Positions 28,061 to 36,229 of a DNA stretch of 64,000 nt are shown here, piece by piece. The notes beneath the pieces were generated by a model. The model searched no databases and was not told where the DNA came from. It was given only the letters and a program-made list of their open reading frames with translations. The stretch is taken from NCBI RefSeq assembly GCF_013337185.1, contig NZ_SWDE01000001.1, positions 496,001 to 560,000 of the forward strand, read 5' to 3'. Origin of the DNA: Serratia proteamaculans (GTDB lineage: Bacteria > Pseudomonadota > Gammaproteobacteria > Enterobacterales > Enterobacteriaceae). Within the stretch, counting starts at the first letter, position 1. Each line of letters starts with the position of its first letter. The position numbers and the translations under genes were made by a program.

Positions 28061-28117
28061 TGACAGAAAACTGTCGAAGCGTCATTTTTTACTGACGATT
28101 TCGTCATAAATGACGAA
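28061..28117. promoter_or_regulatory. Two dyads in the hycA-hycB gap, candidate FhlA sites
   Basis: GACAG-AAAA-CTGTC (28062-28075) sits inside TGACA-N6-TGTCGAA. TTCGTCAT-AA-ATGACGAA (28100-28117) is a perfect inverted repeat of eight-base arms ending just before the hycB ribosome site. An FhlA-binding region between hycA and hycB is, as I recall, described in E. coli. Binding here is inferred. Confidence 0.5.
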
Positions 28118-28130
28118 GCAAGGAGTGTGC

Positions 28131-28745
28131 ATGAACCGCTTTATTATTGCGGACCCCAAATTGTGTATTGGCTGCAATACCTGTATGGCAAGCTGTTCTG
28201 CGGAACATCGGCAATATGGATTGCAGGCATTACCCCGCCTGCAGGTGATCCGCAACGCCCGCGACTCTGCGCCGGCGATGTGCCACCAGTGTGAAGATGC
28301 CCCCTGCGCGCAGGTGTGTCCGGTCAATGCTATCCGCCATCAGGATGACGCCATCGTACTGAACGAAAGCCTGTGCATCAGTTGCAAGCTGTGCGGCATC
28401 GCCTGCCCGTTCGGTGCCATTGGTTTCGGTGGCAGCACCCCACTGGCGATCCCTGCGGACTGCAACACCCCGCTGGCCTTACCTGCGCCCAAAGCACCGC
28501 GCCCGATCAGCCCCTTCCTGGATTGTGTGCCCGGTGTCCGTGCCGTGGCGGTGAAGTGCGATCTCTGCGACTTCAGCCCCGAAGGCCCCGCCTGTATCCG
28601 CACCTGTCCGACCCAGGCGATCCGGCTGGTGACCGACCAAGACGTACGCAACGCCAGCGAACAGAAAAGGCGCAATGCAATGCAGGCGCTCAACTCCGAG
28701 TTGCCGTTTGCGACCGTACCTGGATCCCACAAGGAGCCAAATTGA
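28131..28745 (+). CDS. hycB: Formate hydrogenlyase electron-transfer subunit HycB
   Basis: A 204-residue polyferredoxin that passes electrons from formate dehydrogenase H to the hydrogenase module. It opens MNRFIIADPKLCIGCNTC and carries four Cys clusters (CIGCNTCMASC, CHQCEDAPCAQVC, CISCKLCGIAC, CDLCDFSPEGPAC), enough for four 4Fe-4S centres. The ATG at 28131 has AAGGAG six bases before it; an earlier in-frame ATG at 28110 lies inside the operator dyad and is rejected. Its stop overlaps the hycC start. Confidence 0.92.
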   Translation: MNRFIIADPKLCIGCNTCMASCSAEHRQYGLQALPRLQVIRNARDSAPAMCHQCEDAPCAQVCPVNAIRHQDDAIVLNESLCISCKLCGIACPFGAIGFGGSTPLAIPADCNTPLALPAPKAPRPISPFLDCVPGVRAVAVKCDLCDFSPEGPACIRTCPTQAIRLVTDQDVRNASEQKRRNAMQALNSELPFATVPGSHKEPN

Positions 28746-30613
28746 TGATGTATGCCCTTTTGCCCGACCCGCTGTTGCTGCTGACATCAGCCCTGGTCGG
28801 ATATTTACTCTGCGCCCTGTTGGGCTGGTTACTGGCCCCCTGGTCACGTATCAGCACTCTGCTGAGCGGCGGCACCTTGCTCTGCGCTGTCGCTTCGCTG
28901 TTGCCCGCGGTACAGATGCTGTTTGCGCCGCTTCACAGCGCCCGTTTGCCGTGGCTGCATTACGCAGTGGAAATCAGTGGCATCAACGCCCTGTTACTGC
29001 TGGTGATAGCTCTCTGCGGAGTCTTTGCCGCGCTGTATCACGCAGGCAGCTTATCCCGGCTGAACCCGCGTGCTCGTGGCCGGCTGGCTGGGTTAAGCAA
29101 TCTGATGCTGGCGGCATTAAGCGCCGCGGTAATGGCCGATAACGCCCTGGCTCTGCTGTTGCTGCTGGAGTTGGCGGCGCTGTGCGGCTATTTCCTGATA
29201 GTCCATGCCCCGAGCGCTAAAAGCCTGCGCGCCGGTCATAGCCAATTTTTGCTGATGCGCTTGGGCACCCTGCTGCTGGTTGCCGCCTTCGCGCTGATCT
29301 ATTGCCATAGCCACAGCCTGCAGTTCAGCGCTATCCGCACTACGTCATTGCCTGAAGCATTGCGTAATGCGGTATTCCTGCTGGCGTTGGCCGGGTTTGG
29401 CATTTTTGCCGGGCTGATGCCGCTACATACCTGGGTGCCACAGTCGCACAGCAGTGCGCCCGCCTCCGCGGCCATGTTGTTTTCCAGTGCGCTGATGAAG
29501 GTCGGCCTGCTGGGCATCCTGAAGATAGGGCTGGATCTGCTGGGCACGCCGCCGCTGTGGTGGGGATTACTGGTGCTGCTGTTGGCGGCCGGTACGGCTT
29601 TTTTCGGCGGGCTGTATGCGCTGATGGAGCACGACCTGCGTCGCTTGCTGGCTTATCACACCCTGGAGAATATCGGCATTATTTTGCTGGGCATCGGCGG
29701 CGCGATGGTCGGCATGGCGCTGCAACAACCGCTATTGACCGCCTTCGCGCTGATTGGCGGCCTGTTCCATCTGTTGAACCACAGCCTGTTTAAAAGCGCA
29801 TTGCTGTTGGCAGCCGGGGCCATTGAACAACAGACCGGGCTGAAGGACATGGAAAAAATGGGCGGCCTGGCACGGCTGATGCCCTGGACCGCCGTTTCGC
29901 TGCTGATTGGCCTGGTGGCGATGGCCGCCTTGCCGCCGTTGAACGGTTTTGCCAGTGAATGGCTGATTTACCAGGGACTGTTCCGCTTTAGCGCAGCCCC
30001 TGGCTTTATTGGCCATTTGTTCGGCCCGCTGCTGGCCGTGGTTCTCGCCCTGACCGGTGCGCTGGCGGTCATGTGCGTCAGCAAGGTCTTTGGCGTTGCC
30101 TGTCTGGGGGCGCCACGCTGCAACGCCGCGGCGAATGCCGTACAGGCCAATGTTTGGCTGACGCTGAGCCATGCGCTGCCCGCCTTGTTGTGCCTGGTTT
30201 GTGGCCTGGGAGCGCCCTGGGCAATCCCGTTGTTTGCCCGCCTGATTGGCATCACGCCAGAACATTCGCTTTCTGTCAGCGGCTCAATGGTTTCTACCCC
30301 ACTGATCGCCATTTTATTGCTGGCGATGCCGCTGCTGCCGCTGTTGATCGCGGCGCGCTATCAGACACATCGCCAACCACATCGGGTGCAAGGCAGCGCC
30401 TGGGCCTGTGGTTACGGCCATGAAGACGCGATGGTGATCACCGCCACCGGCTTTGCTCAGCCGCTGCGAGTGATGTTTGCCCCGCTGTATCAACTGCGCC
30501 GCTGGCTTCCTGCAAGGGTCAGTGATGGGTTACACCGTAACGCATTCGTTGCCTTCTGCCGCGGTCTGGCCGCCGTAGAGTTGGCGGTGCTGCTGGTCGT
30601 GGCTTTTGCCTGA
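28745..30613 (+). CDS. hycC: Formate hydrogenlyase membrane subunit HycC
   Basis: A 622-residue polytopic membrane protein of the NuoL/Mrp-antiporter family, a little longer than E. coli HycC (608). About 14-16 membrane helices are evident. The LPLHTWVPQSHSSAPASAAMLF type block and the LLAYHTLENIGII block are the conserved antiporter-like core. ATG at 28745 overlaps the hycB stop (TGATG) and has AAGGAG upstream; ATG at 28748 is possible. With HycD it anchors the complex to the inner membrane. Confidence 0.93.
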   Translation: MMYALLPDPLLLLTSALVGYLLCALLGWLLAPWSRISTLLSGGTLLCAVASLLPAVQMLFAPLHSARLPWLHYAVEISGINALLLLVIALCGVFAALYHAGSLSRLNPRARGRLAGLSNLMLAALSAAVMADNALALLLLLELAALCGYFLIVHAPSAKSLRAGHSQFLLMRLGTLLLVAAFALIYCHSHSLQFSAIRTTSLPEALRNAVFLLALAGFGIFAGLMPLHTWVPQSHSSAPASAAMLFSSALMKVGLLGILKIGLDLLGTPPLWWGLLVLLLAAGTAFFGGLYALMEHDLRRLLAYHTLENIGIILLGIGGAMVGMALQQPLLTAFALIGGLFHLLNHSLFKSALLLAAGAIEQQTGLKDMEKMGGLARLMPWTAVSLLIGLVAMAALPPLNGFASEWLIYQGLFRFSAAPGFIGHLFGPLLAVVLALTGALAVMCVSKVFGVACLGAPRCNAAANAVQANVWLTLSHALPALLCLVCGLGAPWAIPLFARLIGITPEHSLSVSGSMVSTPLIAILLLAMPLLPLLIAARYQTHRQPHRVQGSAWACGYGHEDAMVITATGFAQPLRVMFAPLYQLRRWLPARVSDGLHRNAFVAFCRGLAAVELAVLLVVAFA

Positions 30614-30623
30614 GGAGATAACG

Positions 30624-31559
30624 ATGACCTATCCCTGTGTGTTACTTGGTTTGGCGCAGGCCCTGCTGTTACTGGCTGTTGCCCCGCTGTTTGCTGGCAT
30701 TAGCCGGGTGCTGCGTGCCCGAATCCATACCCGACGCGGCCCCGGCGTATTACAGGAATACCGTGATATCGCCAAACTGCTTAAGCGCCAAAGCGTGGCG
30801 CCGGGCGCTTCCGGCCTGGCCTTTCGCGCCATGCCTTACTTACTGACCGGCACCTTGCTGGCCATCGCCTGCGCGCTGCCGATGCTGACCACCGCCTCAC
30901 CGCTGCCTGCCATCGGTGATGTGATCACCCTGATCTATCTGTTCGCCGTGGTGCGCTTTGTGTTCGCCATTGCCGGGCTGGATACCGGTAGCCCCTTCAC
31001 CGCTATCGGTGCCAGCCGCGAAGCGGTGCTGGGTATTTTGGTTGAACCGATCCTGTTGCTGGGTTTGTGGGTAACGGCGCTGGTCGCCGGTTCTACTCAA
31101 CTGGGTGCCATGGTGCAGAGCCTGCTGGGGTTGCCGCATCACGCCTGGCTGCCACTGCTGTTGGCCGGTTTGGCCTGCGCGTTCGCCACCTATATCGAAA
31201 TGGGCAAGCTGCCGTTCGACATGGCGGAAGCCGAACAAGAGCTGCAGGAAGGCCCGCTGACGGAATACTCCGGCGCTGAGCTCGCCATCATCAAATGGGG
31301 CATCAGCCTCAAACAACTGGTGGTGTTGCAACTGTTCCTCGGCGTATTCCTGCCCTGGGGGCAAGCGGCGCAGCTCACCGCCCCGCAGCTGTTGACCGGA
31401 CTGGTGCTGGCGCTGTTCAAGCTGCTGTGTGCGGTGGTGCTGATCGCGGTTCTCGAAAACAGCGTGGCACGTTTGCGCTTCCTCAAGACCGGCCGTACCA
31501 CCTGGGCCGGTTTTGGACTGGCTTTTCTGGCGCTGGTTTCCTGGCTGGTCGTCGGCTGA
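30624..31559 (+). CDS. hycD: Formate hydrogenlyase membrane subunit HycD
   Basis: A 311-residue NuoH-like membrane protein with about eight helices. GISRVLRARIHTRRGPGVLQEYRDIAKLL is the conserved first cytoplasmic loop; TYIEMGKLPFDMAEAEQELQEGPLTEYSG carries the acidic residues at the interface with the hydrogenase arm. The start at 30624 has AGGAG eight bases upstream; an in-frame start at 30606 lies inside hycC. Confidence 0.93.
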   Translation: MTYPCVLLGLAQALLLLAVAPLFAGISRVLRARIHTRRGPGVLQEYRDIAKLLKRQSVAPGASGLAFRAMPYLLTGTLLAIACALPMLTTASPLPAIGDVITLIYLFAVVRFVFAIAGLDTGSPFTAIGASREAVLGILVEPILLLGLWVTALVAGSTQLGAMVQSLLGLPHHAWLPLLLAGLACAFATYIEMGKLPFDMAEAEQELQEGPLTEYSGAELAIIKWGISLKQLVVLQLFLGVFLPWGQAAQLTAPQLLTGLVLALFKLLCAVVLIAVLENSVARLRFLKTGRTTWAGFGLAFLALVSWLVVG

Positions 31560-31581
31560 ACAATGATTAAGGCAATCAATA

Positions 31582-33285
31582 ATGACTAACGAACATCAAG
31601 GCCAGCACTACCTGGCGGCATTGCAGCAACAATTTCCCGCTGCCATGCTGGCGGCAGAATGGCAAACGGCCGATCAGTTGACGGTGACCGTCAAACTCAA
31701 CGCGCTGCCGGAAGTGGTGGAATGGCTGTATTACCAACAGGGCGGCTGGCTGTCGGTGCTGTTTGGTAACGACGAACGCACGCTGTGCGGCAATTACGCG
31801 CTGTATTACGTGCTGTCGATGGAGCAAGGCACCAAATGCTGGATCACGGTACGGGCCGAAGTTGACGCCCAAACGCTGGAGTTCCCTTCCGTTACGCCAC
31901 GGGTGCCCGCTGCCGTCTGGGGTGAACGTGAAGTGCGCGACATGTATGGCCTGCGCCCGATTGGTTTGCCGGATGAACGCCGACTGGTACTGCCGGACGA
32001 CTGGCCGGACGATCTCCACCCGCTGCGTAAAGACGCCATGGATTATCGCCAACGGCCCGCGCCAACCACCGATGTGGAAACCTATCCGTTCCAGAGCCTG
32101 GCCGGTAGCAAAGCCAACGTGGTGCCGATCGGCCCGTTGCATATCACCTCGGATGAACCGGGGCATTTCCGCCTGTTCGTCGACGGCGAAGACATCATCG
32201 ATGCCGACTACCGGCTGTTCTACGTGCACCGTGGCATGGAAAAGCTGGCCGAAACCCGTATGGGCTACAACGAAGTCACCTTCCTGTCGGACCGGGTGTG
32301 CGGCATTTGCGGTTTTACCCACAGCGTGGCCTACACCAGTTCGGTGGAAAACGCGATGGGCATTCAGGTGCCGGAACGCGCCCAAATGATCCGCTCAATC
32401 CTGCTGGAAGTGGAACGCCTGCACAGCCACCTGCTGAATCTGGGGTTAGCCTGCCATTTCGTCGGTTTTGACTCCGGTTTTATGCAGTTCTTCCGGGTGC
32501 GTGAACAGTCGATGAAGATGGCTGAGATCCTGACCGGCGCGCGCAAAACCTATGGTTTGAACCTGATTGGCGGCATCCGCCGCGACATTATGAAAGACGA
32601 CATGCTGCAAACCCTGCGGCTGGCGGCGCAAATGCGCAGTGAGTTGGTGGATCTGGTCGATATCTTGCTCAGTACGCCGAATACCGAACAGCGCAGCGTC
32701 GGGGTTGGCCGTCTCGATCCGCAGGTGGCTCGTGACTACAGCAACGTCGGTCCGATGATCCGCGGCAGTGGCCACCGCCGTGATACCCGTCTCGATCACC
32801 CCTTTGCCGGTTACGCCAAACTGCCGGTGGAACTCTGTGTGGAAGACGGTTGCGACGTCTATTCGCGGCTCAAGGTGCGCATTCACGAAGTGTTCAACTC
32901 GCTCGGCATCATCGAGTTCGGCCTGCAAAGCCTGCCGAGCGGGCCGCTGGCGGTGGACGGTTTCACCTATATCCCGCACCGCTTTGCCCTGGGCTTTGCC
33001 GAAGCCCCGCGCGGTGACGACATCCACTGGAGCATGACCGGCGATAACCAGAAACTGTTCCGCTGGCGCTGCCGGGCCGCGACCTACGCCAATTGGCCAA
33101 CCCTGCGTTACATGCTGCGCGGCAACACGGTTTCCGATGCCCCGCTGATCATCGGCAGTCTGGATCCCTGCTACTCCTGTACCGACAGGATGACCATCGT
33201 CGACGTGCGCAAGCGCCAGTCCATCATAGTGCCGTACAAAGAAATTGAGCGTTATGGCATCGAACGGAAAAACAAACCGTTCTAA
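31582..33285 (+). CDS. hycE: Hydrogenase-3 large subunit HycE
   Basis: The 567-residue catalytic subunit, holding the NiFe site. The N-terminal 170 residues are NuoC-like and the rest NuoD-like. Nickel ligands are C240 and C243 (RVCGICGFTHS) and C530 and C533 (DPCYSC). Thirty-one residues after Arg536, starting MTIVDVRK, form the C-terminal extension that HycI removes after nickel insertion in E. coli. All metal ligands are present, so an active enzyme is predicted. Confidence 0.95.
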   Translation: MTNEHQGQHYLAALQQQFPAAMLAAEWQTADQLTVTVKLNALPEVVEWLYYQQGGWLSVLFGNDERTLCGNYALYYVLSMEQGTKCWITVRAEVDAQTLEFPSVTPRVPAAVWGEREVRDMYGLRPIGLPDERRLVLPDDWPDDLHPLRKDAMDYRQRPAPTTDVETYPFQSLAGSKANVVPIGPLHITSDEPGHFRLFVDGEDIIDADYRLFYVHRGMEKLAETRMGYNEVTFLSDRVCGICGFTHSVAYTSSVENAMGIQVPERAQMIRSILLEVERLHSHLLNLGLACHFVGFDSGFMQFFRVREQSMKMAEILTGARKTYGLNLIGGIRRDIMKDDMLQTLRLAAQMRSELVDLVDILLSTPNTEQRSVGVGRLDPQVARDYSNVGPMIRGSGHRRDTRLDHPFAGYAKLPVELCVEDGCDVYSRLKVRIHEVFNSLGIIEFGLQSLPSGPLAVDGFTYIPHRFALGFAEAPRGDDIHWSMTGDNQKLFRWRCRAATYANWPTLRYMLRGNTVSDAPLIIGSLDPCYSCTDRMTIVDVRKRQSIIVPYKEIERYGIERKNKPF

Positions 33286-33297
33286 CCGGAGCCCATC

Positions 33298-33843
33298 ATG
33301 CTGAAACTGATTAAAAAAGTGCTGAAAACCGGGCCGGCCACCGTCGCCTATCCGGCCCAGCCGTTGGTGGTCGACCCGAACTTTCGTGGCAAACCCGAAT
33401 ACAACCCGCAGCAGTGTATTGCCTGCGGGGCCTGTGCCAACGCTTGCCCGTCCAATGCGTTGAGTATGACCACAGACCTGACCGGCGGCACGGTGCGCTG
33501 GCAGCTGTTTCTCGGGCGCTGCATCTTCTGCGCCCGCTGCGAAGAGGTTTGCCCCACCGCCGCCATCCGGCTTTCACAGCAGTTCGAGCTGGCGGTGTGG
33601 CGCAAAGAAGACTTGTACGAGCAAGCCGACTTTGCCATCTGCCATTGCCGTCAGTGTGGCAAAGCCTATGCGTCGCAGAAGGAAATTGACTATGCCATTG
33701 CGCTGCTTGGGCTGAGCAGTACAGAAACCGCCGCGCGCCGCACGCAGTTTGAAACCTGCCCGGCCTGCAAACAGCAGCAAAACCTGACCCAGGCTGACCG
33801 CATTGACGTTGGCCGCCATCTGACCCGGGAGGTCATCTCATGA
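33298..33843 (+). CDS. hycF: Formate hydrogenlyase iron-sulfur subunit HycF
   Basis: A 181-residue NuoI-like ferredoxin subunit. Two 4Fe-4S motifs, [11 protein letters not shown] and [11 protein letters not shown], are each followed by a CP element. A further Cys-rich part (CHCRQC and CPAC near residues 115-160) resembles a zinc or additional metal site. It links HycG to HycB. Its stop overlaps the hycG start (ATGA). Confidence 0.93.
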   Translation: MLKLIKKVLKTGPATVAYPAQPLVVDPNFRGKPEYNPQQCIACGACANACPSNALSMTTDLTGGTVRWQLFLGRCIFCARCEEVCPTAAIRLSQQFELAVWRKEDLYEQADFAICHCRQCGKAYASQKEIDYAIALLGLSSTETAARRTQFETCPACKQQQNLTQADRIDVGRHLTREVIS

Positions 33844-34637
33844 ATCCGCCACTGATTGGCCCGCGCGACGAAAATGGCCTGCCGGTGCCGATCACCCTCG
33901 ACGACAGTATTGCCAAGCTGAAAACTACCCTGCTGAAGGATATCCGCCGCTCGGCCTATGTTTACCGGGTGGACTGCGGCGGTTGCAACGGCTGCGAAAT
34001 TGAAATTTTCGCCGCTATTTCCCCGCTGTTCGACGCCGAGCGCTTCGGGATCAAAGTGGTTCCCTCACCCCGTCACGCCGATATTTTGCTGTTTACCGGG
34101 GCAGTCACCCGCGCCATGCGTATCCCGGCGATCCGCGCCTGGCAGGCGTCACCCGATCCGAAAATCAGCATCTCTTACGGTGCCTGCGGCAACAGCGGCG
34201 GCATTTTCCACGATCTCTACTGCGTCTGGGGCGGCACCGATCGCATCGTACCGGTGGATGTCTATATTCCCGGTTGTCCGCCGACGCCGGCCGCCACCAT
34301 TTATGGCTTTGCCATGGCGCTCGGCCTGTTGGATCAGAAAATCAAAGGTCGCCAGCATGACGAAACTCAGGGCGAAGCCACCCGCCTGTTGCACCCAACA
34401 TTGCCCCAGCCGCTGCGGGTATTGCTGGATCGCGAAGCCCGGCGGATGGCCGGCTATCGCTATGGCCGCCAGATAGCCGACCAGTTTATGCAGTTGCTGG
34501 CCGCAGACAGCCCATTGCCGGTTGAACAGCGCATTAACGTTTACCTGCAGCAGCAGGACGATATGCGTCTGAGCGAGATTGTCGGCAACCTGCAGGGGAT
34601 CTATCAACGGGTACTGCGGGGGGAGCTGCGACTATGA
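33840..34637 (+). CDS. hycG: Hydrogenase-3 small subunit HycG
   Basis: A 265-residue NuoB-like subunit carrying the proximal 4Fe-4S cluster; the ligands are in [20 protein letters not shown] and IPGCPPTP. It is slightly longer than E. coli HycG (255), the extra residues lying in the variable C-terminal region. Overlaps hycF and hycH by four bases each. Confidence 0.93.
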   Translation: MNPPLIGPRDENGLPVPITLDDSIAKLKTTLLKDIRRSAYVYRVDCGGCNGCEIEIFAAISPLFDAERFGIKVVPSPRHADILLFTGAVTRAMRIPAIRAWQASPDPKISISYGACGNSGGIFHDLYCVWGGTDRIVPVDVYIPGCPPTPAATIYGFAMALGLLDQKIKGRQHDETQGEATRLLHPTLPQPLRVLLDREARRMAGYRYGRQIADQFMQLLAADSPLPVEQRINVYLQQQDDMRLSEIVGNLQGIYQRVLRGELRL

Positions 34638-35050
34638 GCCACTCCCATGCCCAGGTGGTGTTCTACTCCCTGAGCCGCAAATTCGTGCAAGAGAAAAAGG
34701 CCCCGCCCAAAGCCCAGGAGGTGATCTATTACAGCCTGGCGATTGGCCACCATCTGGGGGTGATCGACTGCCTGGAAGCCAAACTCAGCTGCCCGCTGGC
34801 CGGGTTCCGTGCCTGGGTCGCCCAATTGCCCGCAGGCAGCACCGCCCGGCGCAAGCTGGAAGGGGTCGATCGCTTCGGTGAAATCTGCATCGACAGTAGC
34901 CATACCCACCTGCTGGCCACCGCGTTGAGCGCTGCCGACCCGCAAATGAACCCCCAACAGCAAGACTGGAGCCAACAGTTGATCGCCCTGCTGCAGTCGA
35001 TTGAAAACGAACCCGCCATTTATCTGATGGTCCGGAGGCATGATGACTGA
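34634..35050 (+). CDS. hycH: Formate hydrogenlyase assembly protein HycH
   Basis: A 138-residue protein matching HycH (136 in E. coli), which is needed for maturation of the large subunit but is not part of the finished complex. It opens [17 protein letters not shown] and contains [18 protein letters not shown]. Overlapping starts and stops on both sides show translational coupling with hycG and hycI. Confidence 0.9.
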   Translation: MSHSHAQVVFYSLSRKFVQEKKAPPKAQEVIYYSLAIGHHLGVIDCLEAKLSCPLAGFRAWVAQLPAGSTARRKLEGVDRFGEICIDSSHTHLLATALSAADPQMNPQQQDWSQQLIALLQSIENEPAIYLMVRRHDD

Positions 35051-35513
35051 CGTTTTATTGTGTGTGGGCAACTGCATGATGGGCGATGACGGCGCCGGGC
35101 CGCTGTTGGCGGAGCTCTGTGCCGGCAATCCACCCGCCGGCTGGACGGTGATTGACGGCGGTGCCGCACCGGAAAATGACATCGGTCATATCCGCGAGCT
35201 GCGTCCTGCGCGGCTGGTGATTGTCGATGCCACCGATATGGGGCTGGCCGCGGGGGAAACCCGGGTGATCGATGAAAAAGACATTGCCGACATGTTCATC
35301 ATGACCACCCATAACCTGCCGCTCAATTTCCTGATCGACCAACTGCGTGAAACGGTGGCGGACATTACCTTTATCGGCATTCAGCCAGAGGTGGTGGCGT
35401 TTTATTACCCGATCGGCGCGGCGGTTCGCCACGCGGTGACCACCCTGCACCAACGGCTGCATGACTGGCCAATGAATGGCGGTTATCCGCCACTGGTGGT
35501 GACGAATGTCTGA
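35043..35513 (+). CDS. hycI: Hydrogenase-3 maturation endopeptidase HycI
   Basis: A 156-residue aspartic-type endopeptidase that cleaves the HycE C-terminal extension. GNCMMGDDGAGPLLAE, VIDGGAAPEN, VDATDMG and MTTHNLPLNFLI match the E. coli enzyme, including the Asp and His residues that bind the nickel of the substrate. ATG at 35043 is preferred to that at 35040, because GGAGG is then four bases away and the protein begins TDVLLCVGN as in E. coli. Confidence 0.92.
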   Translation: MTDVLLCVGNCMMGDDGAGPLLAELCAGNPPAGWTVIDGGAAPENDIGHIRELRPARLVIVDATDMGLAAGETRVIDEKDIADMFIMTTHNLPLNFLIDQLRETVADITFIGIQPEVVAFYYPIGAAVRHAVTTLHQRLHDWPMNGGYPPLVVTNV

Positions 35514-35530
35514 CGCAGTATCGTCATTTG

Positions 35531-35614
35531 TGTCGACATGCCGTCGGTCACTTCGTCACCACCAGGCTAACCCTCTGCTTTTACTTGATTTTCAGGGTTG
35601 GCACGCTTTATGCC
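35531..35614 (+). promoter_or_regulatory. Sigma-54 promoter and candidate activator site before hydN
   Basis: TGGCACGCTTTATGCC at 35599-35614 is a -24/-12 promoter; its 16-base core (35598-35613) is identical to the one before hycA. Upstream, TGTCGACA (35531-35538) is an eight-base palindrome sharing TGTCGA with the dyads near hypA and hycB. The -12 GC lies 63 bases before the hydN start. It should drive hydN-fdhF-hypF and probably the nickel permease under FhlA. Confidence 0.82.
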
Positions 35615-35675
35615 TAACCCAGGGCACAACCTATCCATAGTCATACCCGGATGAAGGGTAACTCAGGAGTTATTG

Positions 35676-36218
35676 ATGAACCGGTTTATCATCGCCGATC
35701 CCAAGAAATGCATCGGCTGCCGTACCTGTGAAATCGCCTGTGTGATGGCACACAGCGAAAGCCAGGATATTTCAGCCCTCAACGCCGCCAGCTTCGCCCC
35801 ACGTCTGCATGTGATCAAAGGCGTTAACGTCAGCACCGCCGTGCTGTGTCGCCAGTGTGAGGACGCGCCTTGCTCTAACGTCTGCCCTAATGGCGCGATT
35901 AGCCGCACCAACGGCATGGTGTTGGTGATGCAGGAACGCTGCATCGGCTGCAAAACCTGCGTGGTGGCCTGTCCTTACGGCGCGATGGAAGTGATCACCC
36001 GCCCGGTTGTCCGCCAGAACGGCGCCGTGATGAGCGCCACCACCGAGAAAGCCGAAGCCCATAAATGCGACCTGTGCATCGGCCGTGATAGCGGCCCGGC
36101 CTGTATGGAAACCTGCCCGACCAATGCGCTTCACTGTGTGGATCGCAACATGCTGCAGGAAATGAACGCCGAGAAACGTCGTCGCGCCGCGCTCGACACC
36201 CTGTCGTCACTGTTTTAG
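35676..36218 (+). CDS. hydN: Electron-transport protein HydN (4Fe-4S ferredoxin)
   Basis: A 180-residue polyferredoxin (E. coli HydN 175) with four cysteine clusters: CIGCRTCEIAC, CRQCEDAPCSNVC, CIGCKTCVVAC and CDLCIGRDSGPAC. It is related to HycB and needed for full formate dehydrogenase H activity in E. coli. ATG at 35676 has AGGAG seven bases before it. The following gene, 11 bases on, is fdhF, which fits its role as partner of that enzyme. Confidence 0.9.
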   Translation: MNRFIIADPKKCIGCRTCEIACVMAHSESQDISALNAASFAPRLHVIKGVNVSTAVLCRQCEDAPCSNVCPNGAISRTNGMVLVMQERCIGCKTCVVACPYGAMEVITRPVVRQNGAVMSATTEKAEAHKCDLCIGRDSGPACMETCPTNALHCVDRNMLQEMNAEKRRRAALDTLSSLF

Positions 36219-36229
36219 GAACTGAACCG

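Noticed and set aside
28131-35513. Hydrogenase-4 (hyf) identity for the hydrogenase cluster
   Set aside because: The order and number of subunits are those of hycBCDEFGHI; the extra membrane subunits of hyf (hyfD, hyfE, hyfF) are absent.
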